Notes under the pieces: model-generated
What the model was told of the DNA's origin: nothing
The model's database searches: none
What the model saw: the letters and a program-made list of their open reading frames with translations, nothing else
Translations under genes and position numbers: made by a program
Shown: positions 22,648-34,619 of the stretch, piece after piece
Position numbering within the stretch: the first letter of the stretch is position 1
How the letters are laid out: each line of letters begins with the position of its first letter
NCBI GenBank assembly: GCA_025403435.1
Contig: CM046344.1
Span: 20,441,652 to 20,505,651, forward strand
Reading direction: 5' to 3'
Source: Artocarpus heterophyllus
Lineage: Eukaryota; Streptophyta; Magnoliopsida; Rosales; Moraceae
Length of the DNA stretch: 64,000 nt

Positions 22648-24150
22648 TGAAGAGAGAGAGAGAGAGAGAATTCCAGGAATTGGTCAATCACAGTTGGAAC
22701 GGTTCAGAGTTGCAGAGCTCTGTTCCGTTCCGTTTGCTAAAGTCTTGTCGTTTTGTGTTATTCCATTCGCTCCACGACTCAACCAATGGACAGAAAATTG
22801 GTTCCCAAGGATTTATGCCTCAATTTATATTTTTATATATACGGAGCGTGCTGGGATTATTGTTTTCGGTATATTTGTTTCATGTATTTTTTAAACTTAA
22901 TAAATTTATATTTATATTTAAATATTAAAAATTTTTAAGATATATATTTGTTTTTTTTAAAATTTAATTATTTAAGTATTAAGAATTTAAGTTTTTAAAG
23001 TTCTCGTCTTCTTAAACTTTGATATTTGGATATATTTATTATAGTAAAAACTAAAATTCTCTCATATATTTGAAAAAACAATCATGACTTCTTCATTTGA
23101 AATCCAATTGAGATGATTCTTTTTCATTGTGTTCTTAATAAAAAAAGAATAAATCAAGATCCATATTATATCTTTTTTAAGATCATTAACATTAAGATTT
23201 TATTAAATTTATTAATAAATCAAAAACTATCTTCGTTACCTTTCTAAACACAAATTTTAATTTTATTCCACACTTAGATTAAAACTTAAATGCACATCCA
23301 AATGTCAATTTGAATAACAATTCAAATCACTAACTTAAATCCTAATTCAAATCACACTAACTAAAATTAAATCATTAATTCGAATCCATTTATCAAACGG
23401 ACCCTAAAACTTTCATAATATGTAAATTCATTCAACTTGTTGAGAGGTTTAGTTTCTTTTTCTTTATTAATTATTGTCTTTTTTTAGGGTAATTATTTAT
23501 TATTGTCTTAAAGAGAGACTAACAAAATTATGTTATCAATTAAACTGCTAAAAAACTGAAAATAGAACACGAAATATTTATTAACTTTTTTTGTTTCATT
23601 TCTACTAGTTTTTATGAAGTTCAATAACAAAAAAATAAGCAATGCATATTTAAGAAAAAAGATTTTGAGCAAGTCTTATAAAATGGAAAACTAATTAGGA
23701 ATATATATTAAAAGGAAAATATATTTAAATAAGAACATAATAAGAAAATTTATTAGGACACTTAGTAAAATAAAATATTTGTGAACAATTTTAAAAAAAT
23801 TAATATTTTAGAATATTTTAAAAATTAAGTGAGAACATATTTAACATGAATTATTTAAAATAAGAACAAAATAAAATACAAATGAATTTCAATAAACATA
23901 TATTTAAAATATAAAACTTCAAGAAAAAGACAATAAAAATAAAAATACAAAGCTAGAAAAAGTTGAAGAACAAGATATAAAAACAACAAAGCAGGAAAAA
24001 GTGATAACAAAATAAAAAGAGGAAACATAAAACAAATTGTAAATCAACTTCCAAATGTGTAATATCCTTTTATTCTAAAAAGCGTGAAACAAAAGGGCCA
24101 ATGTTTTGAGATAAATACGTGGGACCCACATGAGTTAACAATTAATCTTA
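22648..24150. other. Upstream spacer of the pectin acetylesterase gene
   Basis: The first ~150 bases include a (GA)n run on plus (22,651-22,670) that becomes a (CT)n 5' UTR tract on the gene's strand, then a likely promoter region. From 22,900 to 24,100 the sequence is strongly AT-rich without open frames, RNA gene or clear repeat. No TATA box could be assigned with confidence. Confidence 0.5.
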
Positions 24151-25069
24151 GGGGCTCTTTTGGTACGCTGGATTGGATTAGATTATAGAGTTGGGATTGG
24201 ATTGGACTGGATTAGATTGGATTATATTAAATCGTGTCACATGTTTGGCACACATTGGATTAGAGTAAATTAAATATAATAAAAAATTATTTTATTTAAC
24301 TAATTATCAAATTATGAAAATAAAAGTTAATAAAAAAATACACTCAATTAAAATAATTATAATATACATACATACATACATAAATATATATCTATATAAA
24401 CTGAAAAGAAAAAATTGAAAAACAATAAATAAAATAAACTACATATATTACATATACACTGCCTCTGAGACACTCGTCGGTCGGAGTACTCTCCGATGAG
24501 CATTTTCCATTTGCTGGAGAGCCCAAGAGCTCCATTGAAGTTCCTTTCAAGGTCATGGAGTGCCTTAGCTTTTTCACGTCTGCAAATAGCTTTTCGTCTT
24601 ACACCACCACTTCTATAGCCGAAGACATCATCGGAGAATCCGAAGAAATCATTCCCACAATTGCCGAAGACCAATTCTCTTTTGCTTCCTCCGCCACTTC
24701 TCAGCTCATGCTTGACAAGATCTAGTTTGAGGGGGGTCGCAAACTAGTTGGGTGGGTTGCTTTGGCGAAATCCGACGATGGTGGGGGGCTTCCATGGGTG
24801 CTTAGTGGGTGACGAAGAGCTCCAATGGTGGCTAACAACTATCTCACACATGTGCTTGGGTGAGGTGGATTGTGTGATTGTAGAAATATTACAATCTGGG
24901 TCAATGGGATTAGGAATCCCATGTGTTTCAGTGGGATTATTAATCCCACATTGTTGGGACTATTTTAAGGTTATCGGATAAGTTATCCAATCTAAGGTTG
25001 ACACCAAACATAGGACTAGGATAAATAATCCTACTCCTAGTCTTAATCCTATGTAACAAACATGCCCTA
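24151..25069. mobile_element. MITE-like non-autonomous DNA transposon
   Basis: The left end TAGGGGCTCTTTTGGTAC and the inverted right end (rc of GTAACAAACATGCCCTA) match imperfectly over about 26 bp. Both ends are followed inward by GGATTGGATTAG-like and GGATTAAGACTAGG-like motifs, the subterminal repeats seen in several plant MITE families. About 0.9 kb. No clean target duplication was found, so edges are approximate and the superfamily is left open. The inner frames (24,357-24,674 minus, 24,748-24,981 plus) match no transposase. Confidence 0.55.
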
Positions 25070-27766
25070 GATGTCAAAGGCAGTTACGCAGGAAATGGTT
25101 GGGTTGCCTCTTTCACAACGTCCTCTTTCGTCAGAGCCCAAAAAAACGCAATAAAGAGGGGGAAAAAAGGCGTTGAAAACGGGAACGAAACTTTGTTACA
25201 CGTGACGGAAGAATGCATGGCGTGTACCTTGAATTCCTTTGACAGGGGATTTTGATAAAAGACTTTAAGAAAAAGCTTTTTTAGATAAATAATTTTTTTT
25301 TTTTTGCAGTAAAAAAAGTTTTTTGGGTAAAAAAATTATTTCAGTTTTTTTTCTGTTGAGGTTTTTATTATTGCTATAGTTTTTTTCTTTTTTTTTTGAA
25401 AAAAAACTAGAGTAGTTTTTGTGTCCAAAAAGCTTGTTTTTTAATACAAAAAAGATGCTTTTTAGGCAGAAAAACTGCTCTAGTTTTTTTTTCATCCTGT
25501 TGAGATCCCTTTCCTTGCTATAGTTTTTTCCCTTATCTTTTTGAAAAAAATTAGAACAGTTTTCGTGTTCAAAAAGCTAGTTTTTGGGTGCCAAAAAAAA
25601 AAAGAGGTCATTTCTCCAATTCAATTTTTCTTTTGGCCCTTTTTTCAAATTCCCGCCATTTGGTAAATAGATTTGAATTGTTTTGGTCTAGATTATTTTG
25701 ATTTAAGTTATATAATTTAAATTGTTATTCGAATTAATGTTTGTATGCACATTTAAAGTATTAATCTGAATATGAAATAAAATTGAAATTTATATTTAGA
25801 TAGATATTGAAATTTTTTTTTGATTATCTAATAAATCTAAGAAAATCTTAATATTGATGATAATAAAAATATGAAATATAGATCTTGATTTATTCCCCTC
25901 TTTATTAGGAATGTAATGAAATAAGAATCGTCTTAATTGGATATCAAATGAAAAGTTATGATTTCTTTTTCCTACAAATATAGGAGAGAATATAAGATTT
26001 TATTATAGCAAACTTATATGAGTCTAAAAAGTTTAAGGGGAGTAGAACTCTAAAACTTGGATTTAAAGGATTCATTTGATTTGAATTTTAAAGAAAGAAA
26101 ACATCTATGTAAAAAATTCTTTACACTCAGAGTCTAAAAAGTTGGCTCAATATACCAAACTAACAAGCCCTTAGAGATTTTATATAAGTTTAAGATATGG
26201 TGTAAAGTTTTCATATTTTATAATATAAAGTAAAAATATATTACAATGTAAAGCTCTTAAATACTATAGTTTTATAATTCTAACTCATAGCTTCAACTAC
26301 CTACCCAAACGTCTTCATTATATTTTGTTGATATTTGACTACTGTTTTTATTATTATTATTAGAAGTTGATGTTTAATTAGTCCATTGGAGTGACACAAT
26401 TCCAAAAGCCTAATGTTTGAGGCATAAAACCCAAAGGCGCCAGATATTGCTCTTGTGATCTGGGCCTTTTAGAAGACCAATATGAGGAAAGGACAAGTGA
26501 ATTGGATTGATTTTGGCCTTTTATTTAAGTTCAGGAGGTATATAAATTTTGCTGAGAGAATAAAAAAAAAAAAAAAAAAAAGGTAGGAGGCAAATAGAAT
26601 ATCTTTAAGCTATGAGTGTTCAAAAAAATTGAAAAACCAAAACTGATTGCTACAAATCTAGAAAATTGAATGTGGCAAATTGAAAATTTGGTACTCATAC
26701 AAAACCAACCGGGTCGATCATAAATCAAGCCGCCAATAGATAGCAACTCGATATTTAGAATAGGGATTCGGCCTTGGTTTGAAACTGAATGAACCAAGGT
26801 ATTTATTTTTTATTTTTATATTAATTATGCATAGTAATGTATGAAAAAATAATCAGCTTAAATTTTCCATCATTTCAATTCTTCTTTCATTTTGTGCCAT
26901 AGTGTTATAAAATTATTTAATTTTTTTAAATAGTTTTATCTCAATGAAAAAGTAGAATAATGTGAGAGGGGTGAGGGAAAGTTTAAGAGAAGAAAGAAGA
27001 GGGAATGGATTGATAAAGTTATTTCAAATCCTATAAATAAATTAAAAAACCCAGCAATTTTAATCTCTTGCAATACTTTGGCTTTGTTTGGAACTTGAAT
27101 TTTATAGTGAAAGAAAATGCAAAGAACAAAAATAAGGACGAAAGAAAATTTAAATATCCATTTAAGAGCTTTTTCAAAATCATTTTGTTTTGGGTATGAA
27201 AAATGAAAATGGGAATTAAAAAGGGCCACCTCACTTAATTTTTTGTATACCATTTTTATGTTGTGATGTCAATAGGGTATTTGGAAAGTGATTAGAACTG
27301 AAAGTTAGAACAGAAAGTATTATAACATGTGAGAGTTTTATATTGTTTGAGTTAGAACTGAGCTTGTTAAAAACACTCTTAAAAACACTCTTGCTGGAGT
27401 GAATTTGAAAATAATACTTATGATGGACACAGTGTATATCCCATAAACATCCACAACAACAAAAGCGCAAACCTTTTCTCCTTTTAGCTGGAAGACATTT
27501 TACAGTGGAGAAACTACTAACAAGATCACGAAAAGTGATCAGGGTCGGTCCTAAGCCACGTCTAGCTTTTTACTAGCATAATTGGACTATGAAGAAATCT
27601 TCTCCCTGTGTTTGATCTCTATATGTGAATCCGAGCAACTTGGGAGGGAAAAAAAAAAAACTGCTTTTCTGACCGCTTTGCTTAAATGTATAGACCTGAG
27701 TATGTATATCAACCATAGTAATAATAAAGCATCAAGCAAAGATGGCAACTTGGCGAGAAGAACTAT

Positions 27767-27810
<44 letters not shown>

Positions 27811-29235
27811 TATTTCGATTAAGACATTATCTTTGTAAAAAGTACCCATTCATTACCAATTATGGAGGATTATTAATCATATATTTGTTATTAAGGTACA
27901 CAATCTAAGACCTAATAAACTAGGGCAATTTTTTTATAAATCTTATCTTTCAAGATTTACTTTTATAATTGTATACATATTCATTTGTAGCATAACTTAA
28001 CGTATAATATTAATAATAGTGTGACATAAATAAACGTATAATTTTCTCTATTAACTATTTGATTGAGATGCTCTCTAGCTAGCTTGCTAGACCATAAAAA
28101 TAAATCCAATTGACAAGTTAGCGGATAATGATGATTTGAATTGTTAATGTGCTAGATGAAAACAAGCCATTTGACAATAATTCTTTGTTTTTTATTCTCT
28201 TTCTCTCTTAAAGAAAATTACATGTTATGTCAAACTTTTAAAAGTTATTCATGCCACACTTTGAAAAAGTTATACTATATTATCATTCATATTTTATGTT
28301 AAATAATGTCACAAATAAACATATGTTTAAAAAATGAACCTTAAAAGATAGAATTTATGAAAATCTTTTTTTTTTAAGCCAAAGCTTGATGATCAGAAAC
28401 ACAATGATGAAAAACTCATGCATGACGTTTATATTACAATATAATAGGGCATGCATGAAGAGAGTGTAGCTGTCCCAACGCTTCATCATAATTAACTATC
28501 AGAATAAACAACAAATAAATAAATTTGTACTTTACCCTAGCCAGATTAATTCATGAAGGATGTCTGCCTCTCTTGGAAATTAAACAAATTATTAAGTTTG
28601 ACACATATTAGCGATACTTTATCCAAAGATGTGAAATTGGGATTTGGGCACTCCAAATATTGCTAAATAAAGCCGGCCCCTAACAAATTAACAATCACCA
28701 AACCTTTTTAACGTCAACGTGCAACGTGCCTACCATGATGCCATAATGTTAAACAAATTAATTATGGTTCTTTCAACAACAATTCAGAGTACAGAGGAGT
28801 GGAAAGATATAAAAAAAATTAAGGTGTTTTAATTTAAATTAGTTAACTTTTCTTAACAATGAAAATTTTGATTAAATTTATTTTATATTCAGATTAGATT
28901 TAAACATAGTTGAGTTATTAAAATTGTAACTTGTTAAGAGGACGCTTTCCCTTCTTTAAAAACTAGCTCAGTAAGTAAGGACCTCGTTAACATTTATAAA
29001 CTGACCACTAGAACTTTTCATAACCGACCCAAAATAATGTGAAATTTTTATAATCAATGGGTATCAAAACTACACCCATCAAGAAAAATAGACGGCCTTC
29101 ATGCTTACCACACACAAAATAACTATTTGCTTTACTTGTAATTTCTTCCACCAACCCCTCTCTTCCTCTTGGAATCCAAAGGAAACCTTCTAATTCTTAG
29201 CGTAAAGCGAAAGAAATTATCTGCTCATTAAAGTA

Positions 29236-29268
<33 letters not shown>

Positions 29269-29735
29269 CATCTCCTATTGCAAAGTACATCAAATTTTCA
29301 ACAACAACAAAGAAAAAAAAAAAGATGCATCTCTCTTTTTCTTGATGAACAACATGTCAACTAAAGTTGCAACTAATTGTACTTCATCTTTTTTTCCCTT
29401 TTTTCTTTTTCTTTTTTTTTTTTTTGCATCTTTTTCCTTTTTTATTGATTGTACCTCACTTTTTCCACAAAAACATCATCTGGGTTCCTAAAATCAAAAT
29501 CTTAACCAATAAAAAGATAAGAGGGAATGGTGAAGAGAGGACCTTATAATATTAGCTAACTATATCACAACCAAAATTTAACATTATGAATTTTTGTTAT
29601 ACATCATCAATAATGTTGACAGATATTACCTCCGAAAGCCACCATTAACTGTCATGGCCGGCTTCCTAGCTGCCGGTGAATAATTCAACAAATTATAAGA
29701 AATTATAAGGTGGGCATATATAGATGGAATTAAAT
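25070..29735. other. AT-rich spacer with microsatellites, no gene
   Basis: Contents: poly-T/poly-A hairpin-like stretches at 25,290-25,610 (source of a spurious 76-codon frame); an MITE-end-like segment at 26,220-26,310 (TACAATGTAAAGCTCTTAAATACTATAG, ending CCAAACGTC) related to the one at 45,960-46,050; (AT)17 at 27,771-27,804; and an (AAT)n run at 29,234-29,268. The last few hundred bases probably hold the 3' UTR of the CDK inhibitor gene. No tRNA, rRNA or protein gene was recognised. Confidence 0.5.
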
Positions 29736-30383
29736 TTACTCAGCTTGTTGATCAGCTCGTCGGGCTTTCTTGATCTTGCGGCTGCATTGCAAATCGGGAA
29801 ACATCGATTCCATTTGTTCCGAAAAATCAAGCTGGAGGGTTCTGCAGGCAGTACTAGTACGACTAGACGACGGTGCTGCTTTTCTTTTCGAAGAAATTTT
29901 AGGTTTTCGCGGAGCCGAAGGGCACTGCAGTCTTACAGGAATTTTGTGATCCAAAGACGTCGGAGTTTTGAACCCGTCATCGTCGTCGTCCACCTTTGAT
30001 GCCAATTCTCCTACTGAAGATGGCGCCGTCTTGAGACATTCCTCAGCATAAGTAATTTGCCCTATTACTTCTTCTTTTTCTTCTTTCTTCTTGGCTTCGG
30101 CGTCAAGATCTTTGGTTTTTAGCTCTTGTTGATCATCATTATCATCATCATGATTCTGCCCATCACGTTGACCAAGTACATCATGATCATGGTGATGAAG
30201 ATGAGAATTATCATCTTCTTGATCTGACGGCGAGGCCCGACAAGGACACTCGTCTAGAAAACTCAAGGGGGCGTCTGGATCATCATCATCACGATCATCT
30301 TGGAGGAGAAACAGATCTGAATTTGACATAATATTGTTAAGGATGGGAATGTTTTGGTGGAATATTTCTGACGAGTTCATCAA
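29736..30383 (-). CDS. SIAMESE-RELATED-type cyclin-dependent kinase inhibitor, 215 aa
   Basis: SIM/SMR proteins bind CDK-cyclin complexes in the nucleus and slow division or promote endoreduplication. The intronless frame carries the family core GFKTPTSLDHKIP (residues 137-149), then CPSAPRKPK (154-162), a Lys-rich patch, the C-terminal RTLQLDFSEQMESMFP (181-196), and the basic RKIKKARR (202-209) that may serve nuclear import. The N-terminal 130 residues are low complexity: Asp runs (DDRDDDD), a His/Asp patch (HLHHHDHD) and a Lys/Glu run. Typical family members are around 100-130 aa, so this tail makes it long. The first Met (30,383) is chosen because the frame is open; Met19 (30,329) is a possible alternative. 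Upstream on the gene's strand a TATATATA lies about 200 bases before the ATG. Confidence 0.82.
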   Translation of the reverse strand: MMNSSEIFHQNIPILNNIMSNSDLFLLQDDRDDDDPDAPLSFLDECPCRASPSDQEDDNSHLHHHDHDVLGQRDGQNHDDDNDDQQELKTKDLDAEAKKKEEKEEVIGQITYAEECLKTAPSSVGELASKVDDDDDGFKTPTSLDHKIPVRLQCPSAPRKPKISSKRKAAPSSSRTSTACRTLQLDFSEQMESMFPDLQCSRKIKKARRADQQAE

Positions 30384-30575
30384 AGAAAATAATTACTAAT
30401 ATACAATACAAGAAACAAAAGCAAAAACGAAAAAGATAAGACGATAATAAATAATATGGATATATATATATATATATGAGTAAAATGATGGTTGTTAATT
30501 TCTTTTCTCCCTAAGATGAGTTATGTAATTAGCTATGAAAAGAGAGAGAGAAAGAAAGGCTTGTTTTAGAAGAAT

Positions 30576-30607
30576 GAGTATATATAGAGTGATATATACA
30601 CACATAT
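30576..30607 (-). promoter_or_regulatory. Probable TATA region of the CDK inhibitor gene
   Basis: On the minus strand the sequence reads CACTCTATATATACTC, about 200 bases upstream of the start codon, followed by a CT-rich leader-like region. Other TATATA runs at about 30,460-30,477 make the exact element uncertain. Confidence 0.35.
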
Positions 30608-32254
30608 ATAGAGAGAGCGATAGAAGAGGCAGTTTATAAGGCATCGGATCCTTCGCCAAGAGAGAGGAGAGGAGGGTTGAAACACTCAAACACACAAACA
30701 AACAAACAAACAAACGAGAAAAGACTTGACAAACTGAGATCTCTCAACTCTTATCTCTCTATTTTCTTCCTCTCTCTCTTTCTTTTTATTTTTATTTTTA
30801 TTTTTTTGATGTTTCTTTTGAGCTCTGTGGCTCACATAAAAAAATGAGAATTTTTTTGGTATATAAAAGTTTTGCTTTTATAATTATAAGTAGTTGCTAC
30901 TTTTTTTATTTTCCCTTTTTTACTTCTCTCTCTTTGATCTGAAATCTATACGAACTTTGAGGCATGAATGCACGTGGCTTGCTCTACATGGGACCGTTTC
31001 TTTGATGTGATTGTTATTAGTCACGTTACGCCACGAGACGATTATTTCAATTAGGGCAAGTACTATGTAATTTTCATTTTTCATTTGCATTAATTTTAAA
31101 TTTAGCAGGTAGCTTGATTTCTAGAGATTTATTAGTCTTAGGCAACTTACACCTTTTTTACATATTTATATGTAGCCTAATATATGATGACTTAAATACT
31201 ATCTCTTTAATTATTACGTAAATATTTGCATCTTGCCAAATTATATTAAACCTCTGCTTTCTCTTCTTTATTGTATTTTCTTTATTAATATTTACTATCT
31301 TCCATCTATACTATGAACATAATTTGTTTCTATATTTATTTGAATAGTGTTATTTACTATTACGGGTTCACTTTTTTTAGTTGTGATGTTTTTAGGAATG
31401 ATGGTGCTTGGTGTTTCAAGCATTTTTCTAGGATAACACATATAGATTTTTTTTTATTATTATTTGTTTCTTTAGCTAGAAAGAAAACGGGGAAAAGCAA
31501 AATATTTTGACTTGCATGAACTAACTCCCCCTTTTCATTTCCTGTTTCGTAATTTTGTTGAAGTGCTCACAGTCATTGATTGGCATTTGAAAATCTCACT
31601 AGTTAGTTGTTAATTTCTTACTTGACTTTTGTATGTGTTTCACCCGTGGGGATATGATGCTTGGCTACCTCATTTCCAACACCCATCAACCACTTATGCC
31701 TAATTTGAACGATAGTCGCTTTTAATGATATATTAAATTCGGATTAGGAGTTAGAATTCTTGGATACTGATTATCCTTCTTTGACACGAGTTCAATTGGT
31801 TGTAGAGTTTATAATTGAGAAGATTTGTGAACCAACTCTTTTAATTCACTTCTTTATTTTTGTGTCAATCCTTTGTTAAATTGGTTTGTATTAGAAGGCA
31901 TGATGTCAATTAGATTGAGCACAAATCTTCATGCCCCTCCAGTGGGGAGGCATCTCTCTTGATTTCTCCAGTCTAAAACTACAATGGAAAAATATATCCA
32001 TATCTGTGTTAGTCTATGACAGGATAAGTGTATTTGTGATGCAAATGACCACATGCATGGCATTATATAGATGAAAAAAATACACAATATGTTATCTTGT
32101 CAACCAATCTAATTTTTTTATACCACAAATTGCAAAACAAAAAATTTATACCACAAATTTTGATCTCATTCAAAAAAAAAAAAAAACCCTCATTTATTAT
32201 CCCCTCTTCTCTTTCTCTGTCTTTCTCCCTCCTTCATCCCTCTCTTTCTCTGGT
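30608..32254. other. Spacer upstream of the CDK inhibitor gene, no gene
   Basis: CT/GA-rich low-complexity tracts (30,660-30,830) are followed by AT-rich sequence with no supported frame. The 65-codon frame at 31,313 has no features. A pyrimidine-rich tract at 32,200-32,250 directly precedes the point where Copia homology starts. Confidence 0.45.
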
Positions 32255-32599
32255 GAATGCTTATTAATTAATTATGGTTGATTAAATTATTATTTAATTA
32301 TTCATTTATTAATTAATTTATACCGATTATGATTCCTTAGAGGTTAGAATGTGTATCTAGGTTTTTCATATAATTAGATTGCGAATTATCATTTTCGTCT
32401 AGGAATTATTATTTAATTTTAAATTTGTAAGAATTTTGTAATTAAATAATCATTCAGAGAAGACAGACCTAGAAGCGGATCTAGGAGATGGATGATGGCG
32501 TCCCCAGGTATTTCCTGAGTCTCTGATTTTATATTTTTGAATTGTTGAGAATAAAATTAATGAATTGCATTAAAAATTTGTATTTTGTAGAAATGGTGA

Positions 32600-32806
32600 T
32601 TTCTGCTCGGTCGGCATACCGAACCCTCCAGTTCGGCAGGCCGATGGTCGCAAGATCGGTAGGCCAAACTTTGGGTTCGGCAGGCCGTAAGCGGGGCATA
32701 ACTTAGGTGGCTCTAGTGGCAGGCCGAACTTCTAGTTTAGCAGGCTGATCTATCATGAATCGGTAGGCTGATCTGTGAAGATCAACAGGTCGGTGCCCGG
32801 CAGAGA
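32600..32806. repeat. Phased GGC-N2-GCC dyad array in the Copia leader
   Basis: Dyads close to TCGGC-N2-GCCGA begin (core position) at 32613, 32635, 32658, 32679, 32718, 32739, 32762 and 32784. The spacings 22, 23, 21, 39, 21, 23, 22 mirror those in the inverted copy at 2,522-2,720, including the single 39-bp gap. Confidence 0.85.
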
Positions 32807-33769
32807 GCTGAAACTTTTCCAGAAAATGTGTAGTTTTCGGTGCAGTTTTAATTTCATTTTTGGGATAATTCTAAGAAACATTAAATTTGGATATGATCGA
32901 AAATTGTAGTATTCGATTCATACGGTATTGAAGACTTGAAGATGGGCATTACAAGAAGAAGGATATAACTTGAGGATTCAAGGATAAAGAATCGATAATA
33001 TGTTTTGATTATTCTCTTATAATCTTTATTTTCTATTCTCTAGGGTGGAACCATAATATTATGGTTATTTATTATTTTGCTTGTAGCTTTGCTTAATTAC
33101 TTTGCTTGTTTGCATAATAATATGATTTGCCATGTATATTAGTAACATGTCATATAGAATAGGGAGTGTCGCTCATATTAAAATTGTTCATGCGTATCTT
33201 TTTAAAATAAAACCTTAATTTCAAAGATTGAGTGGGAGAAAGTTTTCGAAGAGAGGACCTAACGCCTCCATCGTTGGTCCATAGGAAGAACATGGTAGTC
33301 TCGACCCCTAGGAAGGGATTTCTATCATATACTAGATTGGATCTCCGAGAAGATAAGGTATTTTAGCATGATTTATGGTTGTACACCCCTAGGTGGTGAT
33401 TATAAATCGTGGATAAAATATTAAAACTATGGTTATACACTCATGTTAATTTTATTATTAACCTCCCCTAGGAGCTCTGTTAATAAAATTAATGGTCAAA
33501 GAAACGATTATTAATATATGCTGGATCATACGGGTCTTAGATGGCAGATATTAATTAGGAGGGGATCCGTGTTCCTGATTGAATTTGGCATGACTCTCCT
33601 AGGAGCTTGTTGAATTTTGAGTTGGGAATTATCACTGTAAGGTTGTAATATTTTCAAGGTTTTGACACATAAACACATTTGTATGTTTTTACATGATTGT
33701 GTTATCTTACTAAATTATTATTGTATGTTTGCTTATGTTTGGTATATGATTCTTTGTTGTAGATTAAAA

Positions 33770-34588
33770 ATGTCTAAAAACTCTTTATCTTCGATACTTG
33801 GCAAAAACCAATTAACTGAAGAGAATTATAATGATTGAAAACGAAACCTGGATATCGTCCTTTCCTTTGAGAAACTGAAATTTATGCTGACAACCCCTTA
33901 TCCTCCCAAGCCTACAGGAGATTCCACCAATGAGCAATTCCAAGCGTACGATCGTTGGAAAGATGCAAACAATCAGGCCTGCTGCTATATTATGGCTAGC
34001 ATGAATAACGTGCTGCAGGCTCAACATGAGGATTATAAGACTGCTAAGCAGATCTTGGATAACCTAGAAGACATGTTTGGAGGCCAAGCCCTAACAAAGC
34101 AGCAAAAGGCGCTTCAGAAACTCTTGAACTGTAAACAGAGGCTGGGGATGTCTGTAAAGGAGCACATGATGTTGGTCATGGGTTACCTCGCTGAGGCACA
34201 AACCAATGGAGCCAACATTGATGCTGAAACTCAGATGACTATAGTCTTTGAGACTCTATCAAAAGAATTTATTCCATGTAGAGCTACTTTTAATTTGAGC
34301 AATAAGTGGGATATGACCTTAAAAAAATTAATGAAATAGTTATAGGAGTTCGAACTGCTGATTAGGGAGTCTCCTACGAGTGGAGAGGCCAATTTGGTAG
34401 CTACTTTTGGTTACAATTCAAACTCAGGGAATGGAAAGAGGCAATGGGCCAAGAATGAGAAGTCTTCTATTCCTGCTAACAACAAGAACAATAAAAAGAA
34501 GAAGAAGAACCCGAAGAAGCTTAAGTGCTTCTTCTGCGGGATGGTCGAGCACATAAAGAAGCATTGCAAGGACTTCCTTTCCAAATGA
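33770..34588 (+). pseudogene. Copia gag, second copy
   Basis: The frame starts at ATG 33,770 (MSKNSLSSIL...) and carries gag sequence through LEDMFGGQALTKQQKAL to about 34,340. In-frame stops occur early (the Trp codon of NYNDWK is TGA at 33,836-33,838) and at 34,337. The zinc knuckle KLKCFFCGMVEHIKKHC (CX2CX4HX4C) lies at about 34,520-34,570. Where the left copy has a stop after VKEHKM, this one reads on, so the two copies decayed independently. Confidence 0.85.
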
Positions 34589-34619
34589 GGTCGGTGTGAT
34601 CTTCTGTATTTGGAAACTT

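Noticed and set aside
22442..22894. 150-codon plus-strand frame and several others over exon 1 of the pectin acetylesterase gene
   Set aside because: Antisense mirrors of a GC-rich coding exon and its (CT)n leader; the minus frame carries the family motifs.
27771..27804. (AT)17 run
   Set aside because: Ordinary microsatellite; noted as content of the spacer only.
30495..30713. 72-codon minus frame upstream of the CDK inhibitor (Leu/Ser/Phe-rich)
   Set aside because: Comes from CT-rich repeat sequence in the promoter and leader region.
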